DNA from: Gnetum montanum
Taxonomy: Eukaryota; Streptophyta; Gnetopsida; Gnetales; Gnetaceae
Assembly: GCA_015680685.1 (NCBI GenBank)
Contig: MNCI01029622.1
Location: 732,017-787,961 of the forward strand
Reading direction: 5' to 3'
DNA length: 55,945 nucleotides
The position numbers were made by a program, and so were the translations under genes. Position 1 is the first letter of the stretch; each line of letters opens with the position of its first letter. The notes under the pieces are model-generated. The model was not told where the DNA came from. It saw only the letters and a list, made by a program, of their open reading frames with translations, and did not search any database. Below are positions 45,575 through 55,945 of the stretch, in pieces.

Positions 45575-47023
45575 ATGGATCTTGCTGCTATTCATCCCAA
45601 TAGAGAAGGCAAAAAACACTCTTTTCAAGATCAGCAACAACAATCATCTACTGCAATAAGTAATACAATTTATGGAGGTCATGGCAGTGGGCATGCATGT
45701 GGGCATGTTCGAAGAAGAGGACGAACACGGATTATAGAAACTAAAAATCTAGAATCGATTATTACAGAGGAGAGAAAAAGATTTCTAGAATGAGAAGTAA
45801 AATGACATGAATGAGAATGAGAACTAATTCTACTAAATTTAGGAGTATGTAATTTATGCAATTTTTTAATATTTCAAAACAAATATTTATCATAGGAAAA
45901 TCTTCTCATTTTATTTACATACTTAAATTGCATATATTTTTTTAGGTTACGTCAACTTCAAATCCACTCTCATCACTTGGAAATTCATCCAATGCAATGA
46001 TCCACATTATTGATACTAATAATGTAAATAATTAAGAAGAAATGTAGGTTGGTGTTTGCCCATACTCAAGTGGGTAAATAGTTTAATTTAATTTTTAGTT
46101 TAAATTTTGAAACATTTTTGCAAAATATTAGAAATGCATTTGTTCGTGTTAATCAAGCAACATCTATTCTATAAAATCACACACGAAGAAGAACAACAAT
46201 TGCAAGAAGATCAAGAACAACTACATTATAGTAAGAGTGAGCACTGAAAGAGGCAACGTCGACAAGAAGAAAATTCATTTCATCGAATAAATGAAGCTAC
46301 AGAAGTTGCCAGTGCACCAACAATGAAAATGCCTTTTTCAAACCTATTCAGTCTTTCCCAAGATTGCAAAAGGTCAGTACAGAAATTGCTCAAGGAATAC
46401 ATAATTTTAATACTGTAGTTAGAAGTTTTGCAAATCCACGTTCCTGCAATGTGTGCAACGAAATGTTTCTTAGCATATTATTAGATTCAACCAAAAGTAG
46501 AGGACCCACATGCAATAGGTGCATTAAAGAAAAGAAACATAATATTTTTGACAGTTTTGGTTGTAAAATCAAACGATTTTCTGTTGAAAATAACATGGAT
46601 CCTGGTATCCAACCACCTATCCTAGGCTGTTTAACTGAGGTTGAAGAAATGTTAATTGCAAAAATCAATCCCATTTTATAAGTTACACATGTAGTTAGTG
46701 AGCAGTTCAAGTATAAAGGTCACACAATTAGCTTTGCTCAAGATGTCACATAGATTACTAAAAGACTTCCTCTTAGAATTAAAGACATCCCTTTCTTAAT
46801 ATTGAGAAGAGTAGATCAAATGGGCACCGAGTATAATTTCATTGTCAACAAGAGACAGGTTTATGAAGCTTTGATTTTTAAGAAGGCAAATGATCCATAC
46901 TATCGAGATGTCAAGATCAATATGCATGCATTATATGATGTTGTTGATACCAGTGATGTTAACATCTTCCATTGCATTCCTTATATTCCATTGTCAAAAA
47001 AGGATGGAGAAATGATATTGTAA
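45575..47023 (+). pseudogene. Helitron copy 1, N-terminal Rep/helicase-region remnant
   Basis: Helitrons are rolling-circle DNA transposons with a Rep-helicase protein. Open pieces: 45575-45793 (MDLAAIHPNREGKKH ... VRRRGRTRIIETKNLE) and 46364-47023. The latter is one frame with stops at 46679 and about 46752. It holds two CxxC pairs (CNVCNE, CNRCIKEKK), then FSVENNMDPG, LTEVEEMLIAKINPI and GHTISFAQDV. This pattern is known from the N-terminal part of plant Helitron proteins. A frame break lies near 46360 (upstream ATEVASAPTMKMPFSN is in another frame). The Rep and helicase cores are not found after 47023, so the copy is truncated. Element C separates it from its 5' end at 27293. Confidence 0.65.
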
Positions 47024-48639
47024 TTTCAAGGTCCTTTACTTCAAAAAGATGATGAAAACATTATCAATCACACATCATTAGTTACACAACGTGTTGGAAT
47101 TGGAGGTTGAGAAATAATGGATCAACAAAACTCATTATTGTGAAAATAAATCAGTTGCACATCATCTGTTTGGTTAATTTTTTATGTGTGAATTGTCAAT
47201 TTTTTATGTGTGTTTTTGTTAGTTTTTTATAGTGAATTGTAATGTGTTGAACATTACATTTTGATGATTTTGTGCAATTTTCATATTTTCACTTCAAGCT
47301 GAGCTCTTCTATCATCAATACTTAGCATGCTTTCCTATACATTTACATTCCCAATGCAAAAACATTCCAAAGTTTGGTTTTGCTTTTTTTCTCAATGCTT
47401 TCTGGAGTGGCAGGGAATTCTGAAATTGTAATTTTCTGCTACTATCTTGAGTAATCTTCTTTTGCTACACCTTTTTTCAATATAAACTAGCATTTGTAAG
47501 TTCATGTTCTCTTTATCTCTTTGTATATTTTGTGTAGGTTTTATCATTTCTATGGTTGTGCTTTGAAATTCAGCAGTTACCATGGAGTAGATGCATTTAG
47601 TTGTTACGATTGTGACTGCTTTCTCGTTTGCAATATGCATTTTAATAAAATGCAAAAGCATTAGCATTTTTGCTAGAACATGAAAATTATAAGCCAATTT
47701 GAGATGTCGGCCTAACTTTGGTTATAATTTTAACAATTTTTCCTGCTTATTGGGAGGACTTAAAGAGTTCAAATTTGATAATTTCTTCTTAAATTCTTGC
47801 ATGCAATGAGGAATTTTATTTATGTAAATATTCTTTGATTGATGGAATCTAATGAATGGTATGGTTGTTAACCTGGTAAATTTTAAAAACGAGAACTTCT
47901 GCACCTCTGGTAGCCTAGACCACGAGAAAATCTCCGATAAGATCATGCTGTGATGATCCTAGCCAATGCCAAGGAAAACAGCGACGAGCTCTCCACCGAC
48001 GCACATGTCTTTCCATAATCATAAATAACCAATTATTTATAAATCACCCCTAGCCAAAGAGTCACTGCAAGGGAGCCAATGATTATATTTATCTTAATTA
48101 TTTATAATCTCGGTTACATATAATGATATATTTATAATCATAAATATAAATGATTATATATAATGATTATTAACTCTTGATCATAAATAAAGTTGGTTAT
48201 TTATAATCATTTCATTATATATATCTTATGGATAATGCTAACCGAGATATAATCATTATGGGTTAGCATTATGAATGAAAAAATAATATCTCTAACATTA
48301 TGGATTATGAGTAATATTTCATCATATCTTGGCTTTATTTATTCTGAAATGTTTTCCGTTCGAATGAATCTTATAATCCATAATATCTCAAATTATAATT
48401 ATGTATTATTGCTCTAATTATAATAATCTCATAACATTTATTGAATTCCACAATAATTGTAATATAATAATTATGAATGAGGTGTTAGCATCATTTATAT
48501 CTTGTCCATTATAACAATAATGTTAATATACAAAAGCCCGTGATATAATAATAACATTATTTATGCATTTGTAACGTGATTTTTTATATCTCCACGAATG
48601 AATATGCATTACAAAGATATGTTGCAGTGCCTATTTAGT
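47024..48639. other. AT-rich DNA without recognised genes
   Basis: Tail of Helitron copy 1, then very AT-rich sequence with many ATAATCAT/ATGATTAT words (48070-48560). A lone CCAAAGAGTCACTGCAAGGG piece of the 112-bp unit is at about 48053. Minus-strand ORFs at 47392-47946 show no domain. Confidence 0.45.
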
Positions 48640-48900
48640 TTGATCTCTTCATATTCCCTCACGTGCATGTGCCACATGCATGGGAGCTAAAGAATCAGTG
48701 CAGGGGAGTTGAATCTCTACTCGATTAATGTCCCCTAATCCTTCAGCTTCTCATTCATCTCTTTGTATTCCTTCACATGCATGCAGCACATGCAAGGGAG
48801 CTAAAGAGTCACTGCAAGGGAGTCGAATCTTTGTTCAATTGATGCCCCTTAACCCTTGGGCTCCCCATTTATCTCTTCGTATTCCCTCATGTGTAGGGCC
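48640..48900 (+). repeat. 112-bp minisatellite, Helitron copy 2
   Basis: Two units (markers at 48681 and 48793, 112 bp apart) of the array seen at 26340-27000, again directly upstream of a Helitron start region. Confidence 0.75.
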
Positions 48901-49092
48901 ACACGTGGGTAATAATGAATATTTATTATTATTATAAACGATGACGATTATGGTTACAATCACGGTTGCGATCATGGCAATGGTTAAGGTGATGACGGTT
49001 ACGGTGTGATGCAGTATTTAAAAATAATGAGCTTAGGCATCATGTTACAAGATTAAGAGGTGCAAGATTGAAATTCATGCATTTTTAGAAAC

Positions 49093-49676
49093 ATGGATCC
49101 TGCTGCTATTAGTCTCAATAGAGAAGGTGAAAAACACTCTCTTCAAGATTAGCAACAACAACCATCTACTGCAACAAGTAGTGCAACAACTATCTACTAC
49201 AACAAGTAATGCAATCTTTGCTTATATGTAAAGGTGCAAGGGTAATGCTTACAGTTAACCTTTGGCCTAAAGCAGGATTGGTGAATGGTGCACTTGGCAT
49301 GATTCACAATATTATGTATCTTTATGGTAAATAGCCACCTACATTACCATTATACGTTCAGGTTGATTTTGACTCTTACATTGGATGTGCCTTTGATAAT
49401 GGTAATTTACATCATGTGCCAATTGTACCTGTGGTTTGAGGAGCATCTCATCAATAACCATTACGGTTAGCATGGGCCATGACTATTCATAAATCTTAAG
49501 GAATGACACTAGATAAGGCTACTATTAACATTTGTTGCATTATCCAGAGTCAAGACCATTGATTCTTTAAAGATTTATCCTCCTTTTCATGTGCAAAGAT
49601 ACAGAAAGATTTCAAATACTAAGCATCTCCAAAGTAGAATTGCACAAGAAGTTCATTTTGCTCGATTGGAAAATTA
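49093..49676 (+). pseudogene. Helitron copy 2: start fused to helicase C-terminus
   Basis: Starts like copy 1 (MDPAAISLNREGEKHSLQD at 49093), then at about 49215 jumps into the last part of a Pif1-type helicase: KGARVMLTVNLWPKAGLVNG (49225), YVQVDFDSYIG, and LRLAWAMTIHKS-x-GMTLDKA (helicase motif VI, 49465-49525). The C-terminal end follows (FHVQRYRKISNTKHLQSRI, 49590-49640). Known plant Helitron helicases have this order and these motifs. Nearly the whole Rep domain and the helicase ATP-binding motifs are missing, and several stops are present, so this is a deletion derivative. Confidence 0.75.
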
Positions 49677-50745
49677 GGCATATTGAGTTCACACTTATCA
49701 TTGTATTTTGCCTTTTGCTCAATCCTATTATATAGCTCTGTAATGTTTGTTGCAATAATTGTGCAATGTATTCCTTCATCAACATATACGAAATATATAA
49801 TCTTTTATTTTAACTAATTTATGTTTAGCAGTATATATTATTTGGAATGCAAATAGTGATGATAACTTAAAAAATAAAAAAAATAATTAAATTCTACTCA
49901 TAGGCTGTGAAACCACTACACAAGAGAACTTACGGGTCTAATGTTTGTTACATTATCCGGAGTCAAGACCATTGATTCTTTAAAGATTCATCCTCCTTTT
50001 CATGTGCAAAGATACAGAAATATTTCAAATGCTAAGCATCTTCGAAGTAGAATTGCACAAGAAGTTCATTTCGCTTAGTTGGAGAATTAGGCATATTGAG
50101 TTCACACTTATCATTGTATTTTGCCTTTTGCTCAATCCTATTATACAGCTCTGTAATGTTTGTTGCAATAATTGTGCAATGTATTCCTTCATCAACATAT
50201 ACGAAATATATAAACTTTAATTTTAACCAATTTATGTTTACCAGTATATATAATTTGGAATGAAAATAGTGATGATAACTTAAAAAATAAAAAAAATAAT
50301 TAAATTCTACTCATAGGCCATGAGACTGCTACACAAGAGAACTTACGGGTCTAATGTTTATTGCATTATTCAGAGTCAAAACCATTGATTCTTTAAAGAT
50401 TCATCCTCCTTTTCATGTGTAAAGATACAAAACGATTTCAGATGCTAAACATCTCCAAAATAGAATTGCACAAGAAGTTCATTTTTCTTAGTTGGAGAAT
50501 TAGGCATATTGAGTTCACACTTATCATTGTATTTTGCCTTTTGCTCAATCCTATTATACAACTCTGTAATGTTTGTTGCAATAATTGTGCAATGTATTCC
50601 TTCATCAACATATAGGAAATATATAAACTTTAATTTTAACCAATTTATGCTTACTAGTATATATCATTTGAAATGCAAATAGTGATGATAACTTAAAAAA
50701 TAAAAAAAATAATTAAATTCTACTCATAGGCTACGAAACTGCTCC
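49529..50745 (+). repeat. 413-bp tandem triplication of the helicase 3' end
   Basis: GATTCTTTAAAGATT begins at 49561, 49974 and 50387, exactly 413 bp apart. Each copy holds the terminal helicase segment (PPFHVQRY...SRIAQEVHF), then an AT-rich tail ending near TTCTACTCATAGGC. Copies differ at a few percent of sites. The open pieces at 50002 and 50415 are out-of-frame reads of these repeats. Confidence 0.88.
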
Positions 50746-51156
50746 ACTAGCTTAGATATATATAAAATGATGTTAACAAAGCCCAACTACTGGACGAGGT
50801 AACAAGATAACTGAAAACGGAATCACTCATCCCTCATTTGTTTCTCTATCACTTATCCAATTTAGTTTTACCCTCTCAGTCAAGTTTGCTCTTTCTTTGT
50901 TTGTTCATGGCATTTTTGAGCATTATTTATGCAAGATATTTATTTCTCAAAAACGCCATGAATAAACAAAGAAAGAGTAAACTTGACCGAGAGGGTAAGA
51001 CTAAATTGGGTAAGTGATAGAAAAACAGAGGAGGGATAAGTGATTTTGTTTTTAGTTATCTTGTTACATCGTCCAGTAGTCGGGCTTTGTTAACATCATT
51101 TTTTTTTTAAAATCATCTCAACCAATTTTTATATATATATATATATCTAAGCTAGT
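50746..51156. mobile_element. Foldback (long inverted-repeat) element
   Basis: About 411 bp with arms of roughly 180-200 bp facing each other around a short loop near 50930-50945. Termini are ACTAGCTTAGATATATATA and its exact complement. Inner landmarks AACAAAGCCC[AG]ACTACTGGAC, TATCACTTA[TC]CCAATTTAG and CTTTCTTTGTTT appear on both arms; the right arm has an extra 30 bp near the end. It has no coding capacity and no clear target duplication. RNA from it would form a long hairpin. Confidence 0.8.
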
Positions 51157-52439
51157 CATTGTACCAATTTTTGGAGGTTTTCACCAGAGAAATAAGAGGT
51201 AGATCAAACATTTGATCTTCCTCTCTGTTTCCTTTATCAAGTGAATAGGGGGGGAAATGAAGAACTGATAAAACCTTCCCCATAGTTAGATGCTGAGAGG
51301 AGGGCACCTAAGGAAAGAAAGAAGGTTTCAAGGGAAATCCTTTTATCTAGATTTATTATTGCACCAATTGAGAGTCTTTATGATGGAGGAGAAGGAAATC
51401 AAGGTGGAGGGTTGCCTCAACCACAAGTTCTATCAACAACTTTCAACAAATATGAAAATCATCCACATACACTAGTTGGAGAAGGTGTGCCTCCTAGAGG
51501 CATGGGCAAACAAGCTTGTACTAGAGCTCTCCATTTAGCCAAACAAGATTTGGGGCTGTATATTGAGCTAAGTCTTTTGTTCCAACCTTTTCTTTATTTG
51601 TTATTCCAAGAGTTGTGAGATCTAGTCTTTATCGTGTGCTTATTCATATGCAATCTAGAAATACCATTTTAAATACAAAGCATTTTTCTTGTCTTAAAAA
51701 TTTATGTTATTTTCTCTTTAAGTTGATGGTTGTTTTGCATGTAAGATTCAATCTTCATTATGGACTTAGTCATATGAAGTCATGCAAAACTGTTTAATTA
51801 CAAAGCCCTAGGGATCGTTGAACTTAGAAGGGGGGATGAATAAGTTCCCCAAATTAAAATTCATTATGAATTTTGGTGAAAGAATGTCCAATTAGTGACT
51901 TACCAATTGAACTTATGAGTTGCTATCTCAACTAGCAAATTACATGTTATTTCGTAGATTTAGCATTTTGCATTTAGTATTTAAAAAGTTAGAAGTTATC
52001 AAACACTTATAAATAATAACTAAACATCAATCCTATAAATTTTAAACAAAGTAATTGTAAATATATTTTAAAACTTTTCTAAATAGCTTTTTCCTACCAT
52101 AATTAATACATAAGTGAAATCCCATAACAATTATTGAAGTTTCAATTTTAAAATTTTTAAAATTAACAAATTAGAAACCAGCATCAAAGATAAGCCTCTT
52201 ATAACTTATGAATTGATCATTGTGGGAAAAAAATAATGATAAAAAATCATGTTCCTTCTTTGCATATAGTCATCTAAATGTCTCAGGTGAAATTAGACTA
52301 AATCTCATCAATCCATACAACTTTCTTATAATAAATTAAACTTAAATTACATTGCAAAGTTAGATTGCAAAAAATATGAGGTTTATCTCACACAATTATA
52401 ATGCTTATCTCACACAATTATATAACTTATACATTACAA
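51157..52439. other. AT-rich DNA, no recognised gene
   Basis: Short ORFs at 51290-51618 show no domain. 51830-52440 is AT-rich and may be an intron or 3' flank of the NBS-LRR relic, but nothing in it is diagnostic. Confidence 0.4.
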
Positions 52440-53835
52440 TATCTTGAATGTATATAGTTTCTTACCATTTGGAGGAGGCCCTCCTACAATGCCAAGAAAG
52501 GGGTACCAAAAATTGGTTTTCATATGGAATTTGAAGACCCCGTAACTTTTGGATCAGTATTGCTAATGTTGAAATATTGAGGATGTAGATTTTGTCTTCC
52601 CAACCATGAAATATTGAGGGTGCAGATTTTGTCTTCCCAACCATGACCTACTTCTCTTAACTTTTTACAATAACATACAGTCATTTTAGCCGGGCAAGGC
52701 ATAGCCCCGTCTTCTATGACAAGTAGCATGCACAACTCATTAAGCTCATAAAGAAGACTTATTAGGTGAGGGAAGGCTCTAGCTGTTTTGAATTCATGTG
52801 GTAGAATTTTACATTTGTTGTTTTTATATAAAGTTTACCTACTTCTACGTAATATTCTTCATAGTTTACAGCCAATGCTAACACCTTAAGTTTGGAAAAG
52901 CCGAATGCATGTCTTGCAAATTCCACGTCATTTTACACACAGAATTTCAAGTTTGTGAAGGTGCTGAACCCATTCATGTGGTATGGTTACTGCTGCACTT
53001 CCGCGTTTCAAACTCACTACGAGCAACTCAAGAGTGTGTGGTGGGAAAGCACCACGTGCGCCTCCTGTAGCTGAGTTAACCGTGCAACAACATCCCATGT
53101 CCATGTCTTCTTTTTCCTCCTCGCCCCACTCCAACCACCATTGCTATCAGTCTCAATCCAAATATCACACACCACTTTTAAAGATGGCATTAGGTTATTA
53201 AACTTCTTCCACTTAACTCTTCTTTGAAGAGAGAAATGAGTGAGACTTTGCAGCTCTCCAACCCAAGATGGAACCTCCTTGCTTATCCAAAAGTAAAGAT
53301 ATTGTAGATGCTTCAGCTCTCAAAGACACCTTGGTAATCTACGTATCCGGGTCTTAGAAATGTCGAGGAACATTGAAATCTATAATTCACTAATGCACTT
53401 TGGAAGACTTGTCACTTTGCTAAAAGTGATACCGCTGACCAAGTCCCAGGTGCGAAGAGCCCTTGCATTTGCCAAAGTCTCTTTGGAATATCGCAGAGTT
53501 GTTCACTGTATCTGAAACGAAGAAGTGGAACAGAACGTGGACACCTGAAGCTATTTGGTAACCAATTAAAGTTGGAATTGCCAATGTCGATTGTTAAAGG
53601 TCTCCTCTCACTCTGCAATTCCAGGGCAAATGCTTCGTCTGACTAGGAACCTTGGCAAATGCCACCACTTCATTGCCAAATCATTAACCAAGTCATAAAC
53701 TATGATGGTATACATTCTGCTTCTTGACCACGTGTTGTCTTGATGTTCCATGTTAAGAAGGCATCTGTTGTTGAGGTGCTTCAAAATCAAAAGACCATCC
53801 TCCTTGGATTCCACAAGACCTTCTACTAACCATTG
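52440..53835 (-). pseudogene. NBS-LRR disease-resistance gene remnant
   Basis: Plant intracellular immune-receptor relic on the minus strand. At 53800-53660 the NB-ARC end is visible: LLILKHLNNRCLLN, then VYDLVNDLAMKWW, the place of the conserved HDLxxDLA (MHD) motif, with His replaced by Tyr. Leucine-rich repeats follow: WLPNSFRCPRSVPLLRFRY (53560); LPKCISEL, DISKTRIRRLPRCL and ELKHLQYLYF (53410-53290); VPSWVGELQSLTHFSL (53270); and HEWVQHLHKLEILCVK (52970). Stops and frame changes are frequent. The P-loop and the N-terminal domain are not seen; sequence upstream of 53835 does not continue the gene. The class cannot be decided, though the MHD-region spacing suits a non-TIR type. Confidence 0.7.
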
Positions 53836-54254
53836 TTGAGGTCAACCTCACCCATGCTAGGCATGGGGCCATTATCAATGCACATGTAGAAAATTATAAT
53901 TGCAAAGTAGTCAAAATGCACAAATCAAATTCATAGGAATTCAACAAATGCTATACTAGTTTTATGTAAAAAGAAAAATCAATATAACCTATCAATCATG
54001 CTATTGATACCAATTGCCCCTTGGAGAGAGAAAGTGATATAAAGGAATTTCATTTAGAAAAGAAAATAAATAAAATCAAGAGAAAAGATAAGCCACCTGA
54101 AAAATGCCAACAAAATAGCATATCTTTAAATTATAAAACATGGTAATGACTGCATAATTTGTGCAAGTCTAATGAATTGACTTTCATATTTAAAAAAAAA
54201 AAGAATTACATATTTACAAACGTTTGTTAAAACATTTGTAACAGTGATGCAGCG
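53836..54254. other. AT-rich spacer
   Basis: No gene or repeat recognised. Confidence 0.5.
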
Positions 54255-55615
54255 TGTTGACGAATGACGGTTTAGGGTTAGGGTTTCTTCCGCAGGGCCG
54301 CTATAAAAGGGGCTTAGAAGGGGGCAATAGGGGGGGCAATCTTTCTTTTTGAAACACGTAGTGGCTAACCACGCATGTCCATCAGCAGCCGCTGTTTTAT
54401 TTTGTTCTTCTGTTTTCTCTGGCCACATGCAACCCATATTTTAGCCCCTTGTTGCTGCAAGTGGCGCACATCTGACAACAACGCACCTACAGACGGTGGC
54501 CTTCTCTCTGGACACTGGGGTAACAGCAGATGCCTGTAGAGTAGGACGTGACGGACGCACCAACAGCTACAACTACACCTGCATCTCAGCGACATACAAC
54601 AATATCAAAAAAGTTTGGCATTTTCAATTACAGATATTTAATATTTTCAACATTTCAAAACATGTTATCAGTACATTGTGCCGTATATCACTCTATGCAC
54701 TAATTTTAAATTTTTTTTAATGCTTAAACTTTCATTTTTTTTTATAATTCAAAGAGTAGTTTTTTTTTCCAGCTTTCAGATCCTCAAATCCTTAGATACT
54801 AATATATTGCATTATTCAACTCGTAAATCGTTTTCAATCGAGAAACTCCTTATGGTCCCGTTGCGTTGCCCTGTTTCATTACGTTGCCCTGATAAGTATA
54901 GTTTTGTTGCCTGCATTTGCAGCATAGTAGCAAGTATAAGTTTCTATCTATGGTAACACTACCAAAAATGTTTCATCCTTAGTGAAAACATCATCACTAT
55001 TGGCCAATATTTAGTTTATGCTTAAGTGTAATCGGCTTGTTAAAATTCGGTAACTGCATTTGCTATCAACAATATGCCATTTTTTGATATACTGAAAACT
55101 GTTTAAGTATCTAAATTCAAAATAATCATTGCTTTGGAGTGGCGTTGTGTGTGACGAAATCAGCGTCTCTATAGTACCAAAGGAATGAGTTTTACTTGTT
55201 AGTCACAACAATCTTTTAAAATTTTCAGTGACGCTAGAGTCAAAGAAGTAATTTAAGATAGACTTTCACCATTATGATTTCTCCGTAAAATGCATAGGGG
55301 ATCACATATTGTTTAAGCTTTGAGGAATTAAATTTTTATAGCAAAATCTTGAAATTTGATGTTACAAACATATGAAAGGTTGTGCATCTTTACTACCAGG
55401 TTATTAATAGAATTTTATTTTCATTAATGTTGTTATATATATGGTTAAGAATATTTCATTAGTGGACTTCATTATTATTATTTTTATTGTCACATAGCCC
55501 TTTCCAGCTGAGACTATTCCTGGGTTTTCGTACCCATAGGAGAGGCGCCCTAGGCAATAGTCTCCGAAAATGAGTTTTCACAGGTGTTGACGTGTCCAAA
55601 ATTTACGCATCAACA
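54255..55615 (+). repeat. Putative LTR, plus strand (Tat-like by its PBS)
   Basis: Starts TGTTGACG at 54255 and ends ATCAACA at 55615, so the six terminal bases are exactly inverted (TGTTGA/TCAACA). It is followed six bases later by a PBS shared with C and D. Its 1,361-bp length is close to theirs. Against this, a TATA box (CTATAAAAG, 54301) lies only 46 bp in, much nearer the end than in C or D. An alternative is a 408-bp Copia-type LTR (54255-54662, ending AAAACA before TGTTATCAGTAC, which recalls a Copia PBS) with unrelated DNA after it. A telomere-like GGTTTAGGGTTAGGGTTT lies just upstream of the TATA box. An imperfect hairpin (GAGACTATT...AATAGTCTC) is at 55507-55563. Confidence 0.4.
54301..54309 (+). 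promoter_or_regulatory. TATA box next to a telo-box
   Basis: CTATAAAAG 15 bp after GGTTTAGGGTTAGGGTTT. Telo-box plus TATA is a known plant promoter arrangement; here it is most likely an LTR promoter. Confidence 0.5.
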
Positions 55616-55621
55616 CCTTTT

Positions 55622-55638
55622 TGGCACTAGAAGAATGA
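55622..55638 (+). promoter_or_regulatory. Tat-type primer-binding site, plus strand
   Basis: TGGCACTAGAAGAATGA. Its first 12 bases are identical to the PBS of D, and the six-base gap after a CA end is the same as in D. It implies another element of this lineage running right, out of the window. Confidence 0.55.
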
Positions 55639-55945
55639 CAGTTTCTCAACCTTTTCTTTATTTTTCTTTTATGTTTATTTTTAAAAAAAAAATAAGAAAA
55701 AATATCATTTTTTTTATTACTGTCTATTTTTGTTTTTGCCTCCCTATTTTCAGTTTTATTGCTCTATTTTAGTTCCACTTTCAAATCTCCAAATTTATAT
55801 TCTAGTAATCCTTTTGTTAATTTGTTTTTTTGAAATTTAATTAAGGTGTTTTTAATTATTTTCCTTTTAATTTACTTTTCTAAAATTTTGTAATTTCAAT
55901 TTTATTTTTAAAAAATTAATAAAAATAAAAAAATAAAAATATAGC
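55639..55945. other. AT-rich end of window
   Basis: T- and A-rich tracts; no gene. It would be the leader of the rightward element. Confidence 0.4.

Noticed and set aside
47392-47946. Minus-strand ORFs in AT-rich DNA
   Set aside because: Short, with no motif and no partner copy; chance ORFs.
54268-54286. Interstitial telomere
   Set aside because: Only about two and a half TTTAGGG units, adjacent to a TATA box; better explained as a telo-box.

Overview
The window looks like nuclear DNA of a land plant with a large, transposon-packed genome. The evidence is Ty3/gypsy elements with a plant-type second (archaeal-like) RNase H, a plant Helitron helicase, GT-AG introns, and a decayed NBS-LRR resistance gene. 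Old, heavily mutated elements kept in place, with younger ones nested in them, would suit a gymnosperm, but that is a guess. I found no intact host gene, rRNA, tRNA or CRISPR array.

Layout. (1) 1-4294, minus strand: 5' LTR, primer-binding site and gag of element D, which runs off the left edge. D sits inside (2) element E, a plus-strand gag-tail/protease remnant at 4295-6115. (3) 6116-9876: decayed non-coding DNA with short repeats. (4) 9877-14640: element A, minus-strand gag-protease, with a solo LTR (12121-12963, TSD ATAGG) nested in its gag. (5) 14641-23160: element B, with a minus-strand reverse transcriptase followed by a plus-strand multi-exon pseudogene. (6) 23161-26340: unassigned, including a GC-richer stretch. 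(7) 26340-50745: two Helitron copies. The first is split by (8) element C, 27299-45533, an 18.2-kb minus-strand Ty3/gypsy element of the Tat/Ogre type with both LTRs, PBS, PPT and TSD ATTAA. (9) 50746-51156: a foldback element. (10) 52440-53835: an NBS-LRR pseudogene on the minus strand. (11) 54255-55945: LTR-like sequence ending in a Tat-type PBS.

Main observation. Element C has an unusual plan: LTR - gag-protease - [about 4.5-kb module with a nine-exon gene on the OPPOSITE strand] - RT/RNase H/integrase - tandem repeats - LTR. The antisense gene (34484-38685) has its own TATA box, introns whose phases match, and a poly(A) signal. Its translated exons align in order with the much older plus-strand remnant in element B, in the same place relative to RT. 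A third trace, the last exon, lies beside the protease of element A. The module therefore appears to be an old, inherited part of this retrotransposon lineage and not a chance capture. Its product (about 1,060 residues, acidic middle, coiled-coil C-terminal half) matches no family I can name with confidence. C also carries arrays of a palindromic GCGTATACGC-like word in its LTRs, leader and antisense-gene intron 1, and short TTTAAGG-type repeats on both sides of the module. These are candidate binding sites for an element-encoded factor, but that is a hypothesis.

Decay. All gag and pol genes are broken. In C and D the gag frames are interrupted almost only by in-frame stop codons, mostly where Gln or Arg is expected. 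This fits C-to-T deamination of methylated, silenced DNA.
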